Assembly (NCBI GenBank): GCA_014360565.1
Contig: JACIXH010000031.1
Location: forward strand, 1 to 34,448
Source: Nocardia sp.
Lineage (GTDB): Bacteria > Actinomycetota > Actinomycetes > Mycobacteriales > Mycobacteriaceae
Length of the DNA: 34,448 nucleotides
Reading direction: 5' to 3'
The stretch's first letter is position 1. Each line of letters opens with the position of its first letter. Positions 1 to 7,587 of the stretch are shown here, one piece after another. A program made the position numbers and the translations under genes. Under the pieces are notes generated by a model that was not told the origin of the DNA, ran no database searches, and was given only the letters and a program-made list of their open reading frames with translations.

Positions 1-1054
1 AGACGAGAAGCAGCGGTGCGCCGACGGCCGCGGGGACGATGCCGATGGGCAGCTCGCGTGGTGCGAAGACGGTGCGCGCGGCCACATCGGCCACGACCAG
101 GAACAGCGCACCGATCAGCGCGCTGACCACCAGCAGGTGCCGATGCGTTCCGCCGGTGCACAGCCGGGCGACATGCGGCACGACCAGCCCGACGAATCCG
201 ATCGCACCGGCCACGGCGACCACCGCGCCGACCGCGAGCGCCACGATCAGCAGGGCCCACAGCCGAATTCGGTTCGGCGCGATGCCGAGGGTGCGCGCGG
301 TGTCGTCACCGGCGGCCAGCGCGTCCAGGCGGGGCGCCATCAGCAGCACCGCGACCATGGACACCGCGACGACGGCCACCGTCGTCGCGACCGAGGACCA
401 GGCGGCAGGCGCGAGCGAACCGAGCAGCCAGAACAGCACGGTGCGTGCGCCTTCGGGCCGATCCGAGGCGAAGATGAGGAAGCTGGTGGCCGCCGAGAAT
501 ATGTAGCCGATGGTCACCCCGCCGAGCAGCAGTCGCAGCGAGGTGAGCTGGCCGTTGATCCGTGAGATCACGAACAGCAGCGCGGTGGCGATCAGCGCCC
601 CGGCGAACGCGCTCGCCGCCAGGGCTGTCGCTGTGGTCGCCGTGGCGATCCCGAAGAGCAGGTACACGGCCGCACCGGTCGATGCGCCGGAGGTGACGCC
701 GAGAATGTGCGGGTCGGCGAGCACATTGCGCACCACGGTCTGCAAGACCGCGCCGGTGATCGCCAGCGCGGCGCCGACCAGCGCGCCGAGCAGCACGCGT
801 GGCACCCGCACCAGCCAGACGATGGAGTCCTGGGCAGTGCTCCAGTCGACGGCGACCGGGTGCCCGAAGGTGTGGTGGCCGATGATCCGCGCCACCGTGC
901 CCGGCGGTACGGCGACCGGGCCGAGCCCGGCCGCGACCACCAGCGTGAGGGCGAGCGCGACGGTCAGCCCCGTGGTCAGCAGCAGCGTTCGGCCGCGGTG
1001 ACGGGCATGGTCGAGGTCATCGATGGCAGGATCTGCCACCAGCGTCGCGGTCAT
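1..1054 (-). CDS. FecCD-family metallophore ABC transporter permease (partial, C-terminus cut by window edge)
   Basis: Inner-membrane permease of a siderophore/haem/cobalamin-type ABC importer. Translating the minus strand from the ATG at 1054 gives about 351 residues with no stop. A short cytoplasmic N-terminus is followed by many hydrophobic helices and FecCD-typical blocks: RVPRVLLGALVGAALAITG near residue 90, DPHILGVTSGA near 115, GAIGFVGLVVPHVARL near 280, and a final ELPIGIVPAAVGAPLL run. Full-length FecCD proteins are about 330-360 aa, so only the last few residues should be missing. The ATG overlaps the stop of the ATPase gene by 4 bp (ATGA), so the two are probably translationally coupled. 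It is the last visible gene of the seven-gene operon; no substrate-binding protein is seen and one may lie beyond the left edge. Family call is secure; the ligand is inferred from context. Confidence 0.93.
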   Translation of the reverse strand, partial: MTATLVADPAIDDLDHARHRGRTLLLTTGLTVALALTLVVAAGLGPVAVPPGTVARIIGHHTFGHPVAVDWSTAQDSIVWLVRVPRVLLGALVGAALAITGAVLQTVVRNVLADPHILGVTSGASTGAAVYLLFGIATATTATALAASAFAGALIATALLFVISRINGQLTSLRLLLGGVTIGYIFSAATSFLIFASDRPEGARTVLFWLLGSLAPAAWSSVATTVAVVAVSMVAVLLMAPRLDALAAGDDTARTLGIAPNRIRLWALLIVALAVGAVVAVAGAIGFVGLVVPHVARLCTGGTHRHLLVVSALIGALFLVVADVAARTVFAPRELPIGIVPAAVGAPLLLV

Positions 1055-1938
1055 CGCGTGGCCGTCTCTCTCATATCGGCCGCAGGTGAATCGGCGCTGT
1101 CGGTGGGCGAATCGGGTGTCGGTCCGGCGGTGCCCGTCGTTGCTCGGTCAGCGGGCGCGGGGAGGTAGGGCGCCGCCTCGGTGGCCGGGCCGAACAGGAG
1201 CTGGACGGCGCCGAAGGCAGAGGTTCGGCGGACGGGGATCTTGTAGACGGGTTCGAGCAGCTGCGGGGTGAGGACTTCCTCGACGGTTCCGGCGGCGGCG
1301 ACGCGGCCCTCGTCGAGCAGGACGAGACGGTCGCAGTACCGGGCAGCCAGATTCAGTTCGTGCAGCACCACGACCGTGGTCGTCGTGGTGAGACCACGGA
1401 CCAGGGTGAGCAATTCGTGCTGGTAGCGGATGTCGAGGTGGTTGGTCGGTTCGTCGAGGAGCAGATGGTCGGCCTGCTGGGCGAGCGCCCTGGCGATCAG
1501 GACACGCTGGCGTTCGCCGCCGGAGAGCGTCGCGAAACGACGCTCGGCCAGTTCGCGCGCCCCGACGTGTTCGAGCGCGGCCGCCGCGGCGATCCGGTCG
1601 GCGCGCGAATACCCCTGGAACGCACCGACCCACGGTGATCTGCCGAGCAGCACCGTCTCGGCCACGGTGACCGGGGTGTCCGGCGGTGCTTCCTGCGCGA
1701 CAACGGCCAGGCGGCCGGCCAGCTCGCGTCCACGCAGCCGTTCCACCGGCATCGCGTCGATGACGACAGATCCGCCCGCGGGCCGCAACGCCCGGTACAT
1801 CAGCCGCAGCAGGGTGGACTTGCCCGACCCGTTGGGCCCGATCAGACCGAGCGTGCTACCGGGTTCGACCTGAAAGCTGATGTCGTCGAGGGTGATTCGA
1901 CCGTCATAGGTGAAGGTGATCTGGTCGACGGTGATCAT
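1051..1938 (-). CDS. Metallophore ABC transporter ATP-binding protein (FepC/FecE-like)
   Basis: Cytoplasmic ATPase that drives the adjoining FecCD permease. The 295-residue protein has Walker A GPNGSGKST (34-42), Q-loop Q82, signature LSGGERQRV (138-146), Walker B HLLLDEP (158-164) with TNHLD next to it, and the H-loop LHELNLA (His193), all typical of the FepC/FhuC/BtuD group. The start is the ATG at 1938, because it overlaps the kinase stop by 4 bp (ATGA) and gives the usual short N-terminus before the first beta strand; a longer reading frame to 2019 only adds residues from inside the kinase gene. The C-terminus carries an unusual Pro/Thr/Ala/Asp-rich tail of about 45 residues that is probably disordered. 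Paired with the permease, it should import the metal complex made by the upstream genes. Confidence 0.95.
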   Translation of the reverse strand: MITVDQITFTYDGRITLDDISFQVEPGSTLGLIGPNGSGKSTLLRLMYRALRPAGGSVVIDAMPVERLRGRELAGRLAVVAQEAPPDTPVTVAETVLLGRSPWVGAFQGYSRADRIAAAAALEHVGARELAERRFATLSGGERQRVLIARALAQQADHLLLDEPTNHLDIRYQHELLTLVRGLTTTTTVVVLHELNLAARYCDRLVLLDEGRVAAAGTVEEVLTPQLLEPVYKIPVRRTSAFGAVQLLFGPATEAAPYLPAPADRATTGTAGPTPDSPTDSADSPAADMRETATR

Positions 1939-2882
1939 CGCGGCGTGCTCTCTGTTCGGGGAATCGTCAATGGATGCGGGTGGTCGATGGCGGGAACGCG
2001 CTGTACGCCGGGCCGCCACGAGTGGTGCACCGTGACCGAACAGGCGAACTCGGCGCAGATCTGTCGCGCGGTGAGGACCTGTGCACGCAGGCGGGGATCG
2101 TTGTCGGCGAGCAGGATGCCGGTGGTCGTGCCGCTGTGGGCGACGACGACTCCGATCGCACCGATGGCGCGCGCTGCCCGGATCGTGGCGTCCAGGTGTG
2201 GGCGCTCACGTGATGCGGCGCTCAGCATCGCGCTGCGGGTGGCCACCGCACCGATCGCGGCGACGTCACCGTGGGCGATCGCGACGCCGAGCCGGGCGAG
2301 CAGCCTGTCGAATTCCTGCTTGTCGCCGGGACCGAAACAGGGCTCGACCCGGTTGAATTCGACGGTGTCGATCGAGCCGCCCTCGTCGCCGGTGACGATC
2401 GTCAGCGCGGGGAGGGTGCCGAGGCGGGCGAGCAACCGGACTTCACGATGAAAATAGGCGACGGTGCCGGGATACATCACGCCGTCGGACGGCTCGATGG
2501 CGCGCAGGTCGGCTTCGAGTTCGCCGACGGAGACTGTGCGGCCCTCGGCTTCGGCGACCGCGCGGGCGGTGGCGACGAGGTCTGCGGTGGAGCTGGCCAG
2601 TCCCTTGCCTTCGGGCAGTTCACTGTGCAGCGTCAGCTGTCCGCCGTGCAGCACACTGGACCTGGCGATCATCGCGCTCGCGAGCCGTCGTGCCTTCGAT
2701 TTTCCCGCGGGCACAACGGCTACCTGTCCGCCACCGGGTTCGAAGACGGCGACGGTGCCACGTCGGATGGGCAGCGTCACGAGGAAGTGCCGATCCTGTT
2801 CGGTGACGCCCTGCAACAGTTCGCCACAGCTGCCGTAGGCGCGGCCGACGCCGATGCCCGGCGCGGCGAGGTCAATTGTCAT
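1935..2882 (-). CDS. GHMP-family amino-acid kinase, PduX (L-threonine kinase)-like
   Basis: Predicted to phosphorylate the side-chain hydroxyl of a small amino acid with ATP. The N-terminal GSCGELLQG (17-25) resembles the block found in PduX-type L-threonine kinases, and PEGKGLASSTAD (90-101) is the GHMP phosphate-binding motif. A late glycine-rich stretch, VVVAHSGTTTGILL, fits GHMP motif 3. Length (315 aa) suits the family. It overlaps the MFS stop by 11 bp and the ATPase start by 4 bp. PduX normally serves cobalamin side-chain synthesis, but no cobalamin genes are nearby. Here a PLP enzyme related to SbnA, which uses O-phosphoserine, lies two genes upstream. I infer that this kinase supplies O-phospho-L-threonine or O-phospho-L-serine to it. 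The kinase family is confident; the substrate is inferred. Confidence 0.85.
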   Translation of the reverse strand: MTIDLAAPGIGVGRAYGSCGELLQGVTEQDRHFLVTLPIRRGTVAVFEPGGGQVAVVPAGKSKARRLASAMIARSSVLHGGQLTLHSELPEGKGLASSTADLVATARAVAEAEGRTVSVGELEADLRAIEPSDGVMYPGTVAYFHREVRLLARLGTLPALTIVTGDEGGSIDTVEFNRVEPCFGPGDKQEFDRLLARLGVAIAHGDVAAIGAVATRSAMLSAASRERPHLDATIRAARAIGAIGVVVAHSGTTTGILLADNDPRLRAQVLTARQICAEFACSVTVHHSWRPGVQRVPAIDHPHPLTIPRTESTPR

Positions 2883-4341
2883 CGGTGTCGTCGCCTTTCG
2901 CCGGGGAAGTCTCGGGAGCCGTCGCCGTGGCCCGCGGCCCGCCGCTCAGGTCCGGTCGCGGGGTACAGGACTCGCGACTGTTGACAGTGCGGCTCACCGG
3001 TCGGTCGCTGCCCGATCGCGAGACGAGGGCGTCGGTCTTGTCGATCGCGACAGCCGCGTTGTGTTCGGTCTCCGGGGCGCGCTCGGGCGCGACCGTTACC
3101 GCGTCGGGCAGCAGATTTCGCCGGTGCAGGCGCACCAGGGCCAGGGCCGACAGCAGGCCGGCCGCGGCGCACAACAGCGCGGGCGGCCAACTCAGTGCCC
3201 CGCCCGTCCGGTCGAGCACGGCTCCGACGATCGAGGTCGCGGCGACGGTGAACAGTCCCGCCGCGAGATAGAACGCGCCGAAATAGGTTCCCGTCAGCCG
3301 GGTTCCGGCGAAGCGACCGATCGCCTCGTTGACGAACGGTTGCACCGCAGTGACCCCGATCGCCAGCAGTACCGCGGCAGCCACCACCGGCGCGACCCGG
3401 ATCACCGTGCCCGCCAAGCCATTTCCCTCGAGCGCGACGATGTTCGCGGTGGCCGGTGGTAGCAGGAACGCCACGCCCATGATCGCCATGCCGAGCGCCA
3501 TCGCGGGCCCACGCTGTGGCCTGCGCGCCAGCACGGTGGTCACCCGGACCTGCAATGCCACCACTGCGATCGTCTCGACCACGAACAACGCGGCCACCGC
3601 CGCGGGACCGTGTCCTGGCCCGGCGCTGTCCTGTGCTTGCAGGGTGAACAGGAAGTAGATCTGGCTCTGCAACGCGAACATCGGCGTCAGCGCGAGGGCG
3701 AACGCCCAGAACCGGCGGTCGGTGAACACCGCCGCGAAGTCGGCGCCGACCCCACCCTCGTGCGCGGGAACGGGCCTCGCGGGCAGCAGCAGCCACTGCA
3801 CCACGGCGAGTATCGCGAAGATGGCCGCGGCGACCAGGGCGGAAATCCGGAACCCCGCAGCGATCAAGATGGTGCCGAGTACCGGTCCGATCGCCGAGCC
3901 CGCATTGCCGAAGACATTGAACAGCGCGAACGCCTGCGCCGAATGCGCGCCGCTGTCGCGGGCGATGAACGCGCGGACCGCCGGATTGAACAGTGCCCCG
4001 GCGAAACCGGTGAGCACCGAGGCGGCCAGCACCACCGGCAGCGAACCGCCGACGGCGAACAGCGCGAATCCGAGCGCTCGGATCGCGAGCCCGACCATGA
4101 TCACCCCGCGTGCGCCCAGCCGATCGGCCGCCGACCCGCCGACGAGGAACAGGCCCTGTTGGCTGAGGTTGCGCACCCCGAGCACGATTCCGACCACAGC
4201 GGCCGACAGCGCGAGGTCGTCGAGGAGGTAGTCGGCCAGAAACGGTACGAGGAGGTAGAAGCCGATGTGACCGACGAGGTGATTCACCAATAGCAGTCGC
4301 ACGACTGCGGGCAGCGCGCGGAAAGTGTCGATGCCGGTCAT
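2872..4341 (-). CDS. MFS transporter, probable metallophore exporter
   Basis: Integral membrane protein of the major facilitator superfamily with about 12 hydrophobic segments and the loop 2-3 motif GGSAADRLGARGVIMVG, a version of the MFS signature GxxxDRxGRR. After the last helix comes a hydrophilic tail of about 75 residues ending GDDTDDN. Its position between the PLP enzyme and the kinase suggests export of the product, as seen in other metallophore clusters. The start is uncertain: ATG 4341 gives a compact N-terminus (MTGIDTFRALP) 28 nt after the upstream stop, while GTG 4377 would add 12 basic residues and overlap that stop by 8 bp, with its AGGTGA ribosome site too close. The 3' end overlaps the kinase start by 11 bp. 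Confidence 0.9.
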   Translation of the reverse strand: MTGIDTFRALPAVVRLLLVNHLVGHIGFYLLVPFLADYLLDDLALSAAVVGIVLGVRNLSQQGLFLVGGSAADRLGARGVIMVGLAIRALGFALFAVGGSLPVVLAASVLTGFAGALFNPAVRAFIARDSGAHSAQAFALFNVFGNAGSAIGPVLGTILIAAGFRISALVAAAIFAILAVVQWLLLPARPVPAHEGGVGADFAAVFTDRRFWAFALALTPMFALQSQIYFLFTLQAQDSAGPGHGPAAVAALFVVETIAVVALQVRVTTVLARRPQRGPAMALGMAIMGVAFLLPPATANIVALEGNGLAGTVIRVAPVVAAAVLLAIGVTAVQPFVNEAIGRFAGTRLTGTYFGAFYLAAGLFTVAATSIVGAVLDRTGGALSWPPALLCAAAGLLSALALVRLHRRNLLPDAVTVAPERAPETEHNAAVAIDKTDALVSRSGSDRPVSRTVNSRESCTPRPDLSGGPRATATAPETSPAKGDDTDDN

Positions 4342-4369
4342 CCGGCGGTCCCGTGCACGGCGGTGCGAA

Positions 4370-5410
4370 TCATGCACTCACCTCGGCGGCCGGGTCACGC
4401 ACGATCGAACATCGGCCCCAGCCGGCCACCTCGGCGCTGTCGGCGGTCGTGATCGTGGTGGGTTCGGTGGCCGGCGAGCGGAACAGCTCGTGCGCGCGGC
4501 ACCAGTCGTCGTTGTAGATGGTGCCCAGGTAGCGGTGTGGCCCGTCGGGGAAGACGGTCAGTACCCGGGCTTCGGGTTCACGCTCGGCGACCCAGCCCGC
4601 GACCAGCGCGGCGGCGCCGGTGCTCCAGCCACCGGCGATGCCGGTGGCTGCCGCGACCCGGCGACACGACGAGACCGCTTCGGCCGCACCGACCCAGTGC
4701 ACCTCGTCGAAGTCGGCGTAGGCGACATTGCGGGGCAGGATGCTGCTGCCGAGCCCGCGCATGAGCCTGCGGCGGTCGGGCTGGCCGAAGATCCGCGAGC
4801 CCACCGCGTCGACTCCGATCACCCGCAGCTGAGGCCACCGGGTGCGCAGAACGCGGGCGAGCCCGGCGCAGTGCCCGCCGGAACCGATCGAGGCGACCAG
4901 CACATCGACGGTGTCGACCTGGGCCAGGATCTCCTCGCCCATCGCCTGATAGCCGCCCGCGTTGTCAGGGTTGTCGTACTGGTCGGGCCAGTACGCGCCC
5001 GGTGTGGCCGCGAGCAATTCGGCCAGCCGATCGAGTCTGGCCTGCTGCCAGCCGCCTGTCGGGTGCGGTGCGGTGACCACGTCGAGCGGGATCTGGAACG
5101 TCGAGAACAGGGCGCGTAGATCCGGTTCCAGCTCGTCGTCGACCACGAGCACCACCGGATGTCCCAGTGCCTTGCCTGCGAGCGCGAGCCCGAGTCCCAA
5201 AGTGCCGCTGTTGGATTCGATGACCGTGGCGCCCGGACGCAGCTCTCCTCTGGCCGAGGCCGCCCGCAGCATCGACACCGCAGCACGTGATTTCATCCCG
5301 CCGATGCCGGCCGCCTCGAGTTTGGCTGTGTACCAGCTTTTTCCGGCCGCAATCGGTACAGCGGGCGTACCGCCGATCAACTGCAGGAGGGCGGGTTGCG
5401 GTGGTGTCAT
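4370..5410 (-). CDS. PLP-dependent cysteine synthase family enzyme, SbnA-like
   Basis: Fold-type II PLP enzyme of the cysteine synthase/cystathionine beta-synthase family, 346 aa. It begins LLQLIGGTPAV, matching the family's 'IGNTP' opening. Lys40 in GGMKSR is the expected Schiff-base lysine, ESNSGTLGLGLA (65-76) is the substrate-binding loop, and GSGGHCAGLARVL is the PLP-phosphate loop. In staphyloferrin B synthesis SbnA condenses O-phosphoserine with glutamate; the neighbouring GHMP kinase would supply a phospho-amino acid, so a beta-replacement giving a 2,3-diamino-acid derivative is the likely reaction here (inference). The start is ATG 5410, which overlaps the previous stop by 4 bp; a longer frame to 5683 runs antiparallel to real codon use in the DUF364 gene. 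An ordinary cysteine synthase is less likely given the operon. Confidence 0.9.
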   Translation of the reverse strand: MTPPQPALLQLIGGTPAVPIAAGKSWYTAKLEAAGIGGMKSRAAVSMLRAASARGELRPGATVIESNSGTLGLGLALAGKALGHPVVLVVDDELEPDLRALFSTFQIPLDVVTAPHPTGGWQQARLDRLAELLAATPGAYWPDQYDNPDNAGGYQAMGEEILAQVDTVDVLVASIGSGGHCAGLARVLRTRWPQLRVIGVDAVGSRIFGQPDRRRLMRGLGSSILPRNVAYADFDEVHWVGAAEAVSSCRRVAAATGIAGGWSTGAAALVAGWVAEREPEARVLTVFPDGPHRYLGTIYNDDWCRAHELFRSPATEPTTITTADSAEVAGWGRCSIVRDPAAEVSA

Positions 5411-6234
5411 GACAGCTCTCGGTAGGTGACGATGGAACTCGGCCCGCCGTCGAGGGAGAAGAACGGGTAGGGCTCGGCCGAGATCGCGTGCACGCCGGCG
5501 CCGAGGAACCAGGGCAGGACCGCGCTGCCGGTCTGCGCGAACAGCACCAGGGGCAGTCCGCGCCGGTTCGCGACCGCCCGGAATCCGTCGAATGTCTCGT
5601 TGCCCAGCGACATTCCGGTGACCAGCAGCGCGTCGTAATCCGAGGGAGCCCGGTCCACCGACTCGAACACCGGCTCGCCCCATTCGGTCACCCCACCCGC
5701 GAGGTCACACGGCAGATACGCGATGGCGCGGGCCCGCAATTCGGCGAGCAGCGAACCCACCACACCGACAACCAGCACCCGCGACACTCCGGCGGGCAGC
5801 AGGTCAACCACGGCGCTCGCCCGGCGCCGCGATTTGGTGAGCGAGGTCGGCCCGTCGATCAGCACCGGGTCACCGCTCACTCCGCCCGCGTGCGGATGAG
5901 GACGGATATGCATCAAATAGGCATCGAGGGCCGCGATTCGGACCGCGGGCACCGGGTGCTCCAGCAACTCGGCGATCGTCGCCGCGACACAGCTGTCGAC
6001 CAGGTCGTCGGTGACGGTGCCGGGCTCGAGTCCGCACGAGCCCACCGCCGCACCGACCCGCAGGCTCAGCACCTCGTTGCGGTATCCACGGGCACGCCCG
6101 GCGTGCCGGGTGCCGTAGGCGGTGCGGAATGCCGTCGAGGCGTGCAGGGTCGCCGGTTCCGGGCCGAGCCGGCCCATGAGCGCCCAGGTGGTGAGTTCGG
6201 CGACGGAGCCGGGACGCAGGGCGGATTCGATCAT
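5407..6234 (-). CDS. DUF4213/DUF364 family protein (putative heavy-metal chelation, Rossmann-like)
   Basis: A 275-residue protein in two parts: an N-terminal region (about 1-115) resembling DUF4213, ending in VRIAALDAYLMHIRP, and a C-terminal Rossmann-like region (about 125-265) with VSRVLVVGVVGSLLAEL, DYDALLVTGMSLGNETFD and AISAEPYPFFSLDGGPSSIV, matching the DUF364 family. DUF364 is catalogued as 'putative heavy-metal chelation'; its biochemistry is not established. It has 4-bp ATGA overlaps on both sides, with the ATP-grasp gene before and the PLP gene after, so it is made together with the biosynthetic enzymes. It could be a metal-handling or product-tailoring component. The family assignment rests on recognisable motifs and is fairly sure; the role is open. 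Confidence 0.8.
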   Translation of the reverse strand: MIESALRPGSVAELTTWALMGRLGPEPATLHASTAFRTAYGTRHAGRARGYRNEVLSLRVGAAVGSCGLEPGTVTDDLVDSCVAATIAELLEHPVPAVRIAALDAYLMHIRPHPHAGGVSGDPVLIDGPTSLTKSRRRASAVVDLLPAGVSRVLVVGVVGSLLAELRARAIAYLPCDLAGGVTEWGEPVFESVDRAPSDYDALLVTGMSLGNETFDGFRAVANRRGLPLVLFAQTGSAVLPWFLGAGVHAISAEPYPFFSLDGGPSSIVTYRELS

Positions 6235-7487
6235 CGGGCGCCGCCGAGTTCGAGGCGCAGATCGGCGATCAGGCGCTGCGCGAGATCGCCGGTGGCGCCG
6301 TGTGCTTCATCGACGACCATGACGTGGCCGAGATAGGTGTTGTTGTCGGTGGCGGGGCGCACGTCGGTGCCGGGGTCGGCGAGTTTGCGCTCCACGATTC
6401 TGGGGTCGGCGTCCCAGCCCTGCGCGCCGTCCACTCGGGTCAGCAGGCCGGTGCCGGTGGGTACCGCGAAGGCGACGGCCGCGCTGGCGATGCCGGTGTC
6501 GTGTGGCGTGAGGTCGGGTTTTCCGCCCGCGACCGCTTCGGCGTGCACGGCGGTGAGATCGAGTCCGGTGACCCGGCGCACCAGTTCGGTGATGCGATTG
6601 CCCGCGGGACGCGGGTTCACCTCGATCAGGCGTGGGCCATGGGCGCCGAGTTTGATCTCGGTGTGCGCGACGGTCGCATCGAGGCCGAGCGCGGTGACCG
6701 CCGCGACCGCGAGCTCGGCGACGGCGGCGGTGTCGGCGGGCTCGAGGGCAGCCGGGAACATGTGGCCCGACTCGATGAACGCGGGGGCGCCGGTGATCTG
6801 TTTGTCGGTCACTCCGATCACCGATGTCTGCCCTGCGACGGTGACGGTTTCCACACTGAATTCCGGCCCGTCCAAGCATTCCTCCAACAGAATGCGTGGT
6901 GAGCGGTGTTGTCCTCGTGCGTTGACCGGGAATCCGGCGATGGCGTCCACCGCGGCGCGCAGCTGGGTGTGGTCCTCGACCCGGCGGACGAACATTCCAC
7001 CGCACAGGTCGATCGGCTTCACCACCAGCGGGTAGCCGAGTTCGGCGGCGGCATCGACGACCTCGTGCCACTGCTCGGCCACCGCGAAGGCGGGGCCCGC
7101 GACACCGGCGGCACTGCAGACCTGCCTGGTCCGGTATTTGTCGCAGGCGTCGGCCACCGCGCCACGCCCGGCGCCCGGCAGTCCCAGCTCGGCGGCGATC
7201 GCGGCAACGGTCGGCAGGTAGTAGTCGCACGAGGTGAGGACGCCGTCGAAACCGAAGACCTCCTGCAGTTTTCGCACGTAGGGCAGCAGTGTCGACTCGT
7301 CGTTGGTTTCGGCGGTGAATACGTTGGCCGCCCCCAGCAGCGGGTGGGGCACTGGTGTCCCCGGCCGCACGTAGTGCCCTAGATCTCGGGTCAACAGGCT
7401 GAATTCGTGTCCGCTGTTCTTGATTCCCGCCGGGAGCAGGGTGCTCATCGAGCCGACCCAGCTCTCCACCATCAGCAGGTGTCCCAC
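6231..7487 (-). CDS. ATP-grasp carboxylate-amine ligase, first gene of the metallophore operon
   Basis: Predicted cytosolic ligase that activates a carboxylate as acyl phosphate and joins it to an amine. The 418-residue chain has a pre-ATP-grasp Rossmann part (1-100, opening GHLLMVESWVGSMSTLLPAG), then DKYRTRQ, PLVVKPIDLCGGM (ATP-binding lysine), ILLEECLDGPEFSVE, and the metal-binding HTEIKLGAHGPRLIEVNPRPAGNRI, followed by a C-terminal domain to 418. This resembles BacD/carnosine synthase-type amino-acid ligases. The start is the GTG at 7487, 4 nt behind a strong GGAGG; the reading frame extends to 7649 but that part covers the operator. As first gene it is directly behind the Fur/Zur-type palindrome. 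It probably couples the unusual amino acid to a second building block; the substrate is not deducible. Confidence 0.9.
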   Translation of the reverse strand: MGHLLMVESWVGSMSTLLPAGIKNSGHEFSLLTRDLGHYVRPGTPVPHPLLGAANVFTAETNDESTLLPYVRKLQEVFGFDGVLTSCDYYLPTVAAIAAELGLPGAGRGAVADACDKYRTRQVCSAAGVAGPAFAVAEQWHEVVDAAAELGYPLVVKPIDLCGGMFVRRVEDHTQLRAAVDAIAGFPVNARGQHRSPRILLEECLDGPEFSVETVTVAGQTSVIGVTDKQITGAPAFIESGHMFPAALEPADTAAVAELAVAAVTALGLDATVAHTEIKLGAHGPRLIEVNPRPAGNRITELVRRVTGLDLTAVHAEAVAGGKPDLTPHDTGIASAAVAFAVPTGTGLLTRVDGAQGWDADPRIVERKLADPGTDVRPATDNNTYLGHVMVVDEAHGATGDLAQRLIADLRLELGGAR

Positions 7488-7514
7488 ATGTCCTCCAACC
7501 TCGAGCAAGGTGCT

Positions 7515-7533
7515 AATGATAACCATTATCGTT
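7515..7533. promoter_or_regulatory. Fur/Zur-type palindromic operator in the divergent promoter region
   Basis: AATGATAACCATTATCGTT is an imperfect 19-bp palindrome (arms AAnGATAA/TTATCnTT), extending by two further pairs on each side to 7513-7535. Aligned from 7512, 17 of 19 bases agree with the E. coli Fur consensus. Iron control in mycobacteria and relatives is usually by DtxR/IdeR with a different box, whereas actinobacterial Zur sites contain TGATAAT/ATTATCA-type arms, so Zur is the more likely regulator. The centre lies 37 bp before the ATP-grasp start and 64 bp before the secreted-protein start, where it could block either promoter. Confidence 0.75.
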
Positions 7534-7587
7534 AGGATTGCGACAGTCGAGCAGTTCGCTCGGCGGGAATCAGATGAGGAACCACCT

